From contig WYBW01000161.1 of NCBI GenBank assembly GCA_011525685.1, forward strand, positions 1 through 52,413: 52,413 nucleotides of DNA, written 5' to 3'. The notes under the pieces are model-generated. The model was not told where the DNA came from, ran no database searches, and worked only from the letters and a program-made list of their open reading frames with translations. This DNA comes from Verrucomicrobiia bacterium (GTDB lineage Bacteria; Verrucomicrobiota; Verrucomicrobiia; Limisphaerales; JADLHS01). Both the position numbers and the translations under genes were made by a program. Of the stretch, positions 32,973-40,127 are shown piece after piece; position 1 is the stretch's first letter, and each line of letters starts with the position of its first letter.

Positions 32973-33743
32973 CTACGAACGACCTCGTTTGGTCGCCACG
33001 AACGCGTAGCGGGCGTGGGTGAGGCCGTTGACCACCTCATCGAAGAAGTAGCGCATGCCGCGCGAAAGATTGACCCGGTGTGCCCGCAATTCGAAACCTG
33101 CCCGACTAAAGAGTTCGCGATAATCCTCCAGCCGGTAAGCCGGGGTGGGAGCGCGCTGGTGGGCGCGCGCGGAGTTCGGCGGTGGGCGGGGTTTGCGCTT
33201 CATCAGCGGCCAGACCGGTTCGCGGATGGACACGACCTGTCCGCCGGGTTTCAACACGCGGCGCAGTTCACGCAACACCACCAGCAGGTTGGCGGCCTGA
33301 TGCAGCGCCGCCGAGCAGACCACGAAGTCAAAGTGGTTGTTCGGGAAGTCGAGCTTGTGAAAGTCCGCCGCCATGCGGGTGATCTTGCCTTCGTGCGCGT
33401 TGAGCAGTCTGAACGTCTTCGGCACCTGGTCCCGAAGTCGTTCGGGCGAAAAATCCGTGACCACCACCTCCACGACGCGGGGCAGCTTGGACAGTTCGGC
33501 GCTCAACCACGCCGCGCCCGCCCCGACCTCCAGCACCCGCCCGCGGAACTCGAGGCCGCACTTCTGCGTCAGGAAGGGGATGAATCTCGGGAACTCTTCC
33601 TTGAGACTGCGTCGCCACTCGGCTTCGTTGGCGAATCCGGCGTGCAGATGATTCTCCGCCGCGCGGGCGGCCAGTTCGCGGGAATGTGCCAGCCGCAGGA
33701 GATAACTCCTTTTCTCCACGTATCTGGATTCCGTCGGGTTCAA
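32973..33743 (-). CDS. Class I SAM-dependent methyltransferase
   Basis: 256 residues. The frame begins at TTG 33743; GTG 33719 (VEKRSYLLRLAHSRE) is an alternative start. The methyltransferase 11-type core is RVLEVGAGAAWLSAELSKLP (SAM-binding motif I), VVTDFSPERL (acidic loop), FDFVVCSAALHQAANLLVVL and RVLKPGGQVVSIREPVWPLM. It methylates a small molecule or a lipid or sugar group. The substrate is unknown. It is divergent from the glycosyltransferase gene, 140 bp away. Confidence 0.85.
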   Translation of the reverse strand: MNPTESRYVEKRSYLLRLAHSRELAARAAENHLHAGFANEAEWRRSLKEEFPRFIPFLTQKCGLEFRGRVLEVGAGAAWLSAELSKLPRVVEVVVTDFSPERLRDQVPKTFRLLNAHEGKITRMAADFHKLDFPNNHFDFVVCSAALHQAANLLVVLRELRRVLKPGGQVVSIREPVWPLMKRKPRPPPNSARAHQRAPTPAYRLEDYRELFSRAGFELRAHRVNLSRGMRYFFDEVVNGLTHARYAFVATKRGRS

Positions 33744-33883
33744 GCGCGGGAAAAATTAAGTGGTGACACGGAGCGACGCAACGCCGTTCTGCCGCGGATC
33801 GCGATGACGGCTTCAACAAAAACATTGTGCGCCCCGCAGGATTCTGGAAGAAAGCCGGCAGACGCCGCGGGCGACACGGCACG

Positions 33884-34960
33884 GTGAGAATCCTCCATCT
33901 CAACAATGAAAACGTCTGGCGAGGCGGCCAGCGCCAAACCCTGATGCTGGCCGCCGGCTTGCGCGATACCGGAGCGGTTTCAGTCGTGGGCTGTCCGGCT
34001 GGTTCACCGTTGGAACAGCATGCCCGGGCTGAATCGGTGGAGACCCTGGCGATTCCCGTTCACTTCCTCGGAGCCGTTCCTGCCTTGGCCAAAGTAGCTC
34101 GCGATTTCGATCTGATCCACTGTCACAGCGCGCGCGGTCACCGGCTTGCCGCGCTGACAGCGAACCTCCATCACACGCCCCTCCTCGTCACACAGCGCGT
34201 GGCGCTTCCCTCGCGCATGGCCTGGCTGCGCAAATGTTCATTCCGGCGCGCTGCCGGGGTGGTTTGTGTATCCCGATTCCTGGCTGGACAACTGGCTGGT
34301 CTGGAGTTGCCACCAGAACGGGTCACGGTGGTTCCCAGCGCCGTGCCGCCGCCGGATGCTGATTCCTTGACGCCGGAACATCGCGCCAGCGTGCGCGCCC
34401 GGTTGGGGGTGGCTCCGGAGATGACCCTCGTTGGCAATATCGCCGAGTTGGTCCGTGCTCAGGACCACGCCACGCTCTTGCGCGCCACCCGCCGGTTGGC
34501 CGACCGGCATCCCGCGTTGCGACTGGTGATCTTCGGTAACGGCCCACTCCGAGGAAAGTTGTTGTCGCTGCGCCGGAAGCTTGGCCTCCAGGAGCGGGTG
34601 CTCTTGCCGGGACACGAGCCGCAGGCGGAACGCTGCCTGCCGGCCTTTGAACTATATGCGACCAGCGCCCGCTCGGAAGGCTTGGGCGGGACGGTGCTTG
34701 AAGCGTTCGCGGCCGGCGTGCCTGTGGTGGCGACGGCCGGCGGAGGGTTGCCGGAATTGGTCAGGCCGGGTCAGACCGGACTGCTGGCACCCGTGGGTGA
34801 CGCGCCAGCATTGTCCGAGGCCCTCCAATGTCTGCTCGCCAATCCACCGCTCGCCCACGAACTCAGCACGCGGGCCCGAAAACTTGTGCATACCGAGTTC
34901 ACGATGGCCCGGATGCTCCAGCAGTATCAAACCCTCTACGAAAAGCTCATGGGGCGCTGA
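33884..34960 (+). CDS. GT4-family glycosyltransferase
   Basis: About 358 residues from GTG 33884 (MRILHLNNENVWRGGQRQTL). An upstream ATG at 33827 adds 19 basic residues that do not fit the family. It is a GT-B fold: the N-terminal acceptor domain has LIHCHSARGHRLAALTANL, and the C-terminal donor domain has VFGNGPLRGKLLSLRRKLGL, LPGHEPQAERCLPAFELYAT and the nucleotide-sugar-binding SARSEGLGGTVLEAFAAGVP with its E-x7-E. It adds a sugar to a lipid carrier or LPS core in the cytoplasm. The downstream fusion kinase gene begins 114 bp later, supporting an LPS-core or capsule role. Confidence 0.9.
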   Translation: MRILHLNNENVWRGGQRQTLMLAAGLRDTGAVSVVGCPAGSPLEQHARAESVETLAIPVHFLGAVPALAKVARDFDLIHCHSARGHRLAALTANLHHTPLLVTQRVALPSRMAWLRKCSFRRAAGVVCVSRFLAGQLAGLELPPERVTVVPSAVPPPDADSLTPEHRASVRARLGVAPEMTLVGNIAELVRAQDHATLLRATRRLADRHPALRLVIFGNGPLRGKLLSLRRKLGLQERVLLPGHEPQAERCLPAFELYATSARSEGLGGTVLEAFAAGVPVVATAGGGLPELVRPGQTGLLAPVGDAPALSEALQCLLANPPLAHELSTRARKLVHTEFTMARMLQQYQTLYEKLMGR

Positions 34961-35074
34961 GGAGTCGGGCTTGGTGGCCGGCGGCCAATGGTGGGCGTTT
35001 CGCGTTGGCCTGCGTTGCCGGCATGTTGTTCCGAGGGTGACAATGCATCGGCGAGTTGGTAAATCCAGTCCCAC

Positions 35075-37315
35075 TTGAAAACTGGTTCCGCGCTCGCGCC
35101 GCTGGTCCGCGCCAATCTGAGTTTCTTTCTGTCCCGCACGCACCGCGGAGCTTCCAGTCACCGCCCGCACCCGCCGGTTGCCCTGCCGGCGGACTTCTTT
35201 GGCATCTGCGCCGCCAGTGCCGACGACCCGCGCTGCGACGATTACGTGGTGGAGCGGCTCAAGGAGCTTGGGTTGCGTTGCGTCCGCGTGGATTACGGCA
35301 CGGATTCAGCGGGGGGATTTGTCGAACGGTTCATCCATCGGCTCGTGCGCGAGGGATTTCAGGTGGGGTTGCATCTGGTGGGAACGCGCTCCGAAATGGA
35401 GGCGCTGCCGCAGCCGGAGGGTGCGGAACGTTGGCGCCGGTTTTTGCGCGCAACCTTCGCGCAGTTCGGCGGGCAGGTGGAGTTCTTCGAGATCGGCACC
35501 ACGGTCAATCGCCGTCGCTGGTCGGGTTTCACGCTGCCGCTTTATCTCCGGGCGTGGGACATGGCCTGGGAGGAGGCGCAGGCTTCAGCCTTGCCGACCT
35601 CGAACGGACCGGAGGCTCGCGCCACCATCGTGCTCGCCGGGCCAAACGTCACCGACTTCGAGCCGTTCTACAACACCGCCCTCCTGGACGAGATGCGGCG
35701 GCGCGGCCGCCCGCCGGCCATTCACACGGACAACCTCTTCGTCGAGCGGGCGACGGAACCCGAAGCTTACGATCCCAAGATTCTGGGACCGGCCTTCGCG
35801 CCGTGGCTCAAATTCAACACCCTGAAGAAAGCCTCGCTGCTGGGGGCGATCGGGAAGTGGGCAGGCGTGGCGCGAAGTTTCAGCACGCATGTCTCGTGGA
35901 GTCTGAGGCGGATTCGCCGCGTGCTGGAGGACGCCGAGGAGCAACAGGCTGATTACGTGGCGCGCTACGGTTGTCTCATGGCGGCCTCCGGCGGCTTCCA
36001 TCGCGTTTACTGGGGGCCGCTCATCGGCCAGCGCGAAGGGTTGATTGACGATGGCACGGATTTTTTTCCCGAGGTGTTTCACGTGACTTTCTACGGCCGC
36101 GCCCATGGCAAGGTCGGTAATTACCGCATCCGTCCGGCGTTCCACGCCTTCAGGACCGTGAATCGTTTCCTCGCCGGCACGACGTTTACGCGACGGGTCG
36201 AAACCGCCGGCGCTCTGGAAATTTATGAGTTTCAATCCGCAACACACACCGTGCATGTCGTGTGGTGCCGCAACGGAGCCTGCGCCGTGGCCAAGGAGTG
36301 CTACACGCCCACCGGTTTGGAGGCGGCCAGGGTTTTTGATCGCGACGGCAACCTGATGTCTGGCACTCCAGAGCTGTTTACGCAGCGCCCGGTTTATCTG
36401 GTTTGGGACAAGCGAACCCCGTCCTGCTTGCAGCCCCAACCCACTGACCTGGCCGGTGTTCGGCTCTCGTCGAGCCGGGAAGTGGATTACGCACCGGTCC
36501 AAGGCGGTGAATGGCGCGGATTGGCCTTGAAGCGGGCGGCGGATCGGACGGTGAACCCGCTGTCACTACTGCCCGGAGGATTCGCGTCGCTCGAGGCGGC
36601 GGGCGAAAGCGTGCTGCGCAACAAGCGGAATCGCGTCTGGCTTGTCCCGGCGCCCTGGGACGCGGCACAGGGGATGGTGGTGAAGCACTTCCGGCCCGCG
36701 CGGGGGTTGCGCGGGATGATGCAGGCGTTCAAGCCCACCAAGGCGCTGCGCAGTTGGAACGCTGCGCACGAGTTGCTCCGGCGCGGTGTTCCCACGCCCC
36801 GTCCCATCGCGTGGCTCGAACACCCGCGCACCCCGCGCGTGGCGGAGAGCTACTATCTCTGCGAGGCGTTTACGGGCGGCAGCTCGGCCCGGCACGCCTT
36901 CTACGCATTCAACCGCGGCGAAACGGAATTCCTCGGGATTCCCCGGGCGGAACTTTACCGCGCGATGGCCGGCCTGCTGGTCAAGATGCACGGTCGGGGA
37001 GTGTTCTTTCGTGATCTCTCCGCCGGCAACCTGCTTCTGCGCCCCGCGAAGTCCGGGCGCGTCGAGTTTGCGTTGATTGACACCGCGCGCGCGCGCGTCG
37101 GTGTCAAGAGCCTCACGATCCGCCGCCGGCTGGCCGACTTGATGCGGCTTTGCCATCCGCTGGCGTGGGAGGGCCGGGAACATTTGTTGCGGGAATACTT
37201 TTCGGCGGCGAAACTCCGCTTTGCACCCTGGATGCGGCTGGCCTTCCACTACTACGACTGGAAGCATCGGATCAAGAAGCGGGTGCGCCGACGGCGGACC
37301 AGAACCGCCGGTTGA
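35075..37315 (+). CDS. Fusion: glycoside-hydrolase-like barrel + Kdo/WaaP-type kinase
   Basis: 746 residues from TTG 35075; no better start is present. Residues about 35-330 look like a TIM-barrel glycosidase-like domain (LPADFFGICAASADDPRCDD, LGLRCVRVDYGTDSAGGFVE, FFEIGTTVNRRRWSGF). Residues about 330-460 form a beta-rich region. From about 520 there is a lipopolysaccharide-kinase fold (RNRVWLVPAPWDAAQGMVVK with the ATP Lys, RGVPTPRPIAWLEHP). The catalytic loop is FFRDLSAGNLLL (Asp647, Asn652) and the metal-binding Asp669 is in LIDTARA. WaaP and KdkA-type kinases phosphorylate heptose or Kdo of the LPS core. Joining one to a barrel domain is not an arrangement I know. No signal peptide is seen, so both parts appear cytoplasmic. 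Confidence 0.8.
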   Translation: MKTGSALAPLVRANLSFFLSRTHRGASSHRPHPPVALPADFFGICAASADDPRCDDYVVERLKELGLRCVRVDYGTDSAGGFVERFIHRLVREGFQVGLHLVGTRSEMEALPQPEGAERWRRFLRATFAQFGGQVEFFEIGTTVNRRRWSGFTLPLYLRAWDMAWEEAQASALPTSNGPEARATIVLAGPNVTDFEPFYNTALLDEMRRRGRPPAIHTDNLFVERATEPEAYDPKILGPAFAPWLKFNTLKKASLLGAIGKWAGVARSFSTHVSWSLRRIRRVLEDAEEQQADYVARYGCLMAASGGFHRVYWGPLIGQREGLIDDGTDFFPEVFHVTFYGRAHGKVGNYRIRPAFHAFRTVNRFLAGTTFTRRVETAGALEIYEFQSATHTVHVVWCRNGACAVAKECYTPTGLEAARVFDRDGNLMSGTPELFTQRPVYLVWDKRTPSCLQPQPTDLAGVRLSSSREVDYAPVQGGEWRGLALKRAADRTVNPLSLLPGGFASLEAAGESVLRNKRNRVWLVPAPWDAAQGMVVKHFRPARGLRGMMQAFKPTKALRSWNAAHELLRRGVPTPRPIAWLEHPRTPRVAESYYLCEAFTGGSSARHAFYAFNRGETEFLGIPRAELYRAMAGLLVKMHGRGVFFRDLSAGNLLLRPAKSGRVEFALIDTARARVGVKSLTIRRRLADLMRLCHPLAWEGREHLLREYFSAAKLRFAPWMRLAFHYYDWKHRIKKRVRRRRTRTAG

Positions 37316-37408
37316 ATCGCCTCGCGGAACGGTGCGGGATTCGAGGCCGCCCGCCGTTGTTGCTGTGAACCCGCTTGCCTCGCGAAGCTAATCAGCCCAT
37401 TCTGACGC

Positions 37409-37663
37409 ATGACGTTGCCGAACCAACCTGTGACTTTGACCGTCGAGCAAATTGACGAGTTGAATCGCAAGCTTTCGCACATGCGCCACGACATCAACAA
37501 CAACCTGTCGTTGATCCTGGCCGCCACCGAACTGATCCGGCACAAGCCGCAAACCCTGGACCGGATGATTGGCACGCTCATGGAACAGCCGCCCAAGGTT
37601 ACCGAGGCGATCGGCCGGTTCTCCGCCGAGTTCGAGCGGGCTTTCGGCATCACCCGCTCCTGA
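37409..37663 (+). CDS. Small H-box (histidine-kinase dimerisation-like) protein
   Basis: An 84-residue helical protein, MTLPNQPVTLTVEQIDELNR, then KLSHMRHDINNNLSLILAAT. The stretch RHDINNNLSLI resembles the phospho-acceptor H-box of histidine kinases, in which His is followed by an acidic residue and Asn, but no ATPase domain follows. It could act as a phosphotransfer or dimerisation module for a kinase encoded elsewhere. It precedes the Spy-like/ECF-sigma set on the same strand with a 136-bp gap. The function is inferred from one motif only. Confidence 0.65.
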   Translation: MTLPNQPVTLTVEQIDELNRKLSHMRHDINNNLSLILAATELIRHKPQTLDRMIGTLMEQPPKVTEAIGRFSAEFERAFGITRS

Positions 37664-37799
37664 AAAGCGGCCTTGGCAGCGGCGGGCGTGAGGTTTCGCC
37701 TGACGCGCGTGTCCTGTAACCCGCTCTCCGTGCTCAACGTCTTGCTTGGATGTGAGCAAAAAAGAACAACTGTCCACGAATCCTCAAGCCCATTTAGTT

Positions 37800-38507
37800 A
37801 TGAAAACCACATTCCCTCTCCTTGCCTGCCTGACCGGTTTACTCCTCTCGCACCCTGCGGTGTCTCTGCGCGCCGGGGAGCAGGGTGAGGCGCCGCCCTC
37901 GACGCGGCGTGACGAAATCCGCCGGCAGTTGCGAGACCTGCCGCCCGAAGAACGCCGCGCCCTGGTGATGGAATTGCGGGAACTCTGGGCCTCCCGGGCC
38001 GACGCGCCCGAGTCGGAGCGCCGTCCCGCGCCGCGTGAGTTCCAACCCCGTGAACGCCCCATGTCCGCCGGTCCCGCAGAGGTTGCGGGCCGGTTCATCC
38101 TGCCGTTTGAACGCGTGCTGACGGAGGATCAGCGCGCCTCCATCCGGGAGGCTCTGCAAGGCCAGCGCGACCAATGGCGCGAACTCGACGAACGACTGCG
38201 CGCAGCTCGGCGGGAGGCGCTCGAGGTGAGTCTGGCCCGCCGGTTTGATGAGATCGCCGTGCGGCAACGGGCTTTGGCGGTGGCCGCGTTGGAAGCCGAA
38301 ATGGCGGTGCTGCGGGCGCGGGCACTTTCGCAGGTGCGCCCTCCGCTTTCGCCGGAGCAGATCGAGCAACTCCACCAACTCCCGCCATTCGGCGCGGCGC
38401 TGCCCCGGGCCGAACTGCGCCGGAACGAAGGGCCACGGGAAGAACGTCCGCGGCGAAACCCGCGCGAGGAGAGCGAGCAACCGCCCCGGCCCCGACCGGA
38501 GCGATAA
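37800..38507 (+). CDS. Secreted Arg/Glu-rich helical protein (Spy/CpxP-like)
   Basis: 235 residues from ATG 37800 with a signal peptide (MKTTFPLLACLTGLLLSHPA, cleaved around SLRAGEQ). The earlier in-frame start at 37746 would bury the signal. The mature protein is a highly charged long helix (RRDEIRRQLRDLPPEERRAL, LTEDQRASIREALQGQRDQW, LEAEMAVLRARALSQ) with Pro/Arg-rich ends. LTEDQ...R and LSPEQIEQL resemble the paired LTxxQ motifs of periplasmic Spy/CpxP chaperones and CnrX-type metal sensors. It likely responds to envelope or metal stress together with the sigma-factor genes immediately downstream. Confidence 0.7.
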   Translation: MKTTFPLLACLTGLLLSHPAVSLRAGEQGEAPPSTRRDEIRRQLRDLPPEERRALVMELRELWASRADAPESERRPAPREFQPRERPMSAGPAEVAGRFILPFERVLTEDQRASIREALQGQRDQWRELDERLRAARREALEVSLARRFDEIAVRQRALAVAALEAEMAVLRARALSQVRPPLSPEQIEQLHQLPPFGAALPRAELRRNEGPREERPRRNPREESEQPPRPRPER

Positions 38508-38657
38508 GCCCGGTGAAAAGTGGCGCAGCCTGGCTTCGCCTTGCGGCCCGGCCAACCGACTTCGGGCGATGTTGCGTTAGGCCGAGGGCGCGCGGATGAT
38601 TCCAGCGGGACGGCTTTTCGTTTTGTGACCGAACTTGCATGTGGCATAGTCGCGCCC

Positions 38658-39233
38658 GTGGAACGGACCGAGGCGGAGTTGATCGCGGCGGTGCTGCAAG
38701 GCGATGCCGCGAGCTTCGAGCCGTTGGTCCAGAAATACTCGCCGCGCGTGTTTGCCACCGCCCGCCGGTATGCCCGCCGCGAGAGTGAAGTCGAGGACAT
38801 CGCCCAGGAAGTGTGGCTCAAGGCATATCACAAGCTTTCGAGCTTTCGCGGCGATGCCCCCTTCGAGCACTGGCTCATGAAGCTGGCGGTGCGAACCTGC
38901 TACGACTTCTTGCGCGCCCATCAACGCAATCGCGAGGCCGCCTTCTCCGAGTTGTCCGAGGCCGAGGATGATTGGCTGGACCGGTTTGCGGCGCAACCGG
39001 AGTCGGCCAGCGCCGACGCCGACGCCGCGAAATTGTTGGTCGAAAAAGTCCTGGCCCAGCTTCCGCCTCCGGCGCGATTGGTGATCACCCTTCTCGAAAT
39101 CGAGGAACGGTCGGTGAAGGAAATCTCCGAGTTGACCGGCTGGTCCGTGCCGCTGGTGAAAGTCCGCGCCTTCCGCGCCCGGGCGGAAATGCGGAAGATT
39201 CTGGCGCGCATCGCCCGGGACAAGTACCTGTAA
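38658..39233 (+). CDS. ECF RNA polymerase sigma factor
   Basis: About 191 residues from GTG 38658 (MERTEAELIAAVLQGDAASF). The open extension to 38520 is not sigma-like. Region 2 has FEPLVQKYSPRVFATARRYA and EVEDIAQEVWLKAYHKLSSF (core binding and -10 recognition). Region 4 has LPPPARLVITLLEIEERSVK and EISELTGWSVPLVKVRAFRA (-35 recognition helix-turn-helix). It directs transcription of a small stress regulon. The genes after it, an anti-sigma-like membrane protein and a Spy-like sensor, run in the same direction with short or overlapping junctions. That is the usual order of an ECF operon. Confidence 0.93.
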   Translation: MERTEAELIAAVLQGDAASFEPLVQKYSPRVFATARRYARRESEVEDIAQEVWLKAYHKLSSFRGDAPFEHWLMKLAVRTCYDFLRAHQRNREAAFSELSEAEDDWLDRFAAQPESASADADAAKLLVEKVLAQLPPPARLVITLLEIEERSVKEISELTGWSVPLVKVRAFRARAEMRKILARIARDKYL

Positions 39234-39273
39234 CCCCGTGTCACCAACGACCGTCTGACGAAACGTGGATTTT

Positions 39274-39579
39274 ATGAACCTCGAAGCACTGCGCCACAAA
39301 CTCCTGTCCGCCGCCCGCGCCCACCCGCCGGCCGACCACGTCCCTTATGCCTTCGAGAAACGCATCCTGGCGCGGCTGAATTCCCGACCGGCGCCGGACC
39401 TCGGCGCGCTTTGGGCCAGGGCCTTGTGGCGCGCCGCCGCGCCCTGTGTCGCCGTCAGCCTGCTGCTGGGCGCGTGGACATTGTTTACCGCCCAGGACAG
39501 CGTGGCCGGCGAGGAACTCTCGCAGGATTTTGAGCAGGCCATGCTGGCGGTCGTTGGTGCCTCGGAGGAAACCTGGTGA
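39274..39579 (+). CDS. Single-pass membrane protein, probable anti-sigma factor
   Basis: About 101 residues from ATG 39274 (MNLEALRHKLLSAARAHPPA). A cytoplasmic part of about 55 residues ends in YAFEKRILARL. A transmembrane segment follows (APCVAVSLLLGAWTLFTA), then a short acidic outer tail. Position and topology match small anti-sigma factors that hold ECF sigma factors at the membrane. There is no HxxxCxxC zinc motif. The stop overlaps the next gene start as GTGA. Confidence 0.72.
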   Translation: MNLEALRHKLLSAARAHPPADHVPYAFEKRILARLNSRPAPDLGALWARALWRAAAPCVAVSLLLGAWTLFTAQDSVAGEELSQDFEQAMLAVVGASEETW

Positions 39580-40103
39580 ACACCTGGAAAGTCATTCTCG
39601 CCACCCTGGTCATTTTTGCCGCCGGCGTCGTGACCGGCGGGCTGCTGGTAAGCCAGGTCGGCAAGGCCCCACCGCCGGGCTGGCAGTCACCGCCCCCGCG
39701 TCCGGCCGAAGGACCGCGTCGCCCCAGTGAGTCCGGCGGGGGGCGCGAGGCGACCCGGCTTCCGGGACTGCCGGGCACCGTGCCGCAGTTCCTTCGCAAG
39801 GAGTTCCTGGAAAAGCTCAACCGCGAAGTCAGCCTCTCGCCCGAGCAACGCGAGCGCATTGAGCAGATCATCCATGAGGGCCAGGAACGCAACGGCCAGC
39901 TTTGGGAACGGATCGCCCCGGAACTGCGCAAGGAAATCGCCGAAACCCGCCGGCAAATCCAGGCCGTGTTGCGTCCCGAACAACGCGCGCGGTTCGATGA
40001 ATTGATGAAGCAGCGTCCCCAGCGCCGGACCGACGAACCGAATCCGCCGGATCGCTTCCGTCCCCGCGACTCACAATACCCCGCACTGCGCGAAACGCCG
40101 TAA
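39576..40103 (+). CDS. Membrane-anchored Spy/CnrX-like periplasmic sensor
   Basis: 175 residues from GTG 39576, overlapping the preceding stop by four bases. One N-terminal helix (WKVILATLVIFAAGVVTGGL) anchors a Pro/Gly/Arg-rich linker (VGKAPPPGWQ to GGREATRLPG). The periplasmic coiled domain begins FLRKEFLEKLNREVSLSPEQ and continues RERIEQIIHEGQERNGQLWE and IQAVLRPEQRARFDEL. The repeated L-x-P-E-Q-R is the heavy-metal-resistance/CnrX/Spy motif. With the sigma factor and the likely anti-sigma it forms a three-part envelope-sensing operon. The neighbouring copper ATPase makes metal a reasonable signal, but that is inference. Confidence 0.78.
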   Translation: MNTWKVILATLVIFAAGVVTGGLLVSQVGKAPPPGWQSPPPRPAEGPRRPSESGGGREATRLPGLPGTVPQFLRKEFLEKLNREVSLSPEQRERIEQIIHEGQERNGQLWERIAPELRKEIAETRRQIQAVLRPEQRARFDELMKQRPQRRTDEPNPPDRFRPRDSQYPALRETP

Positions 40104-40127
40104 TCCGTCGCGGCCGCCCGGCCCGTC

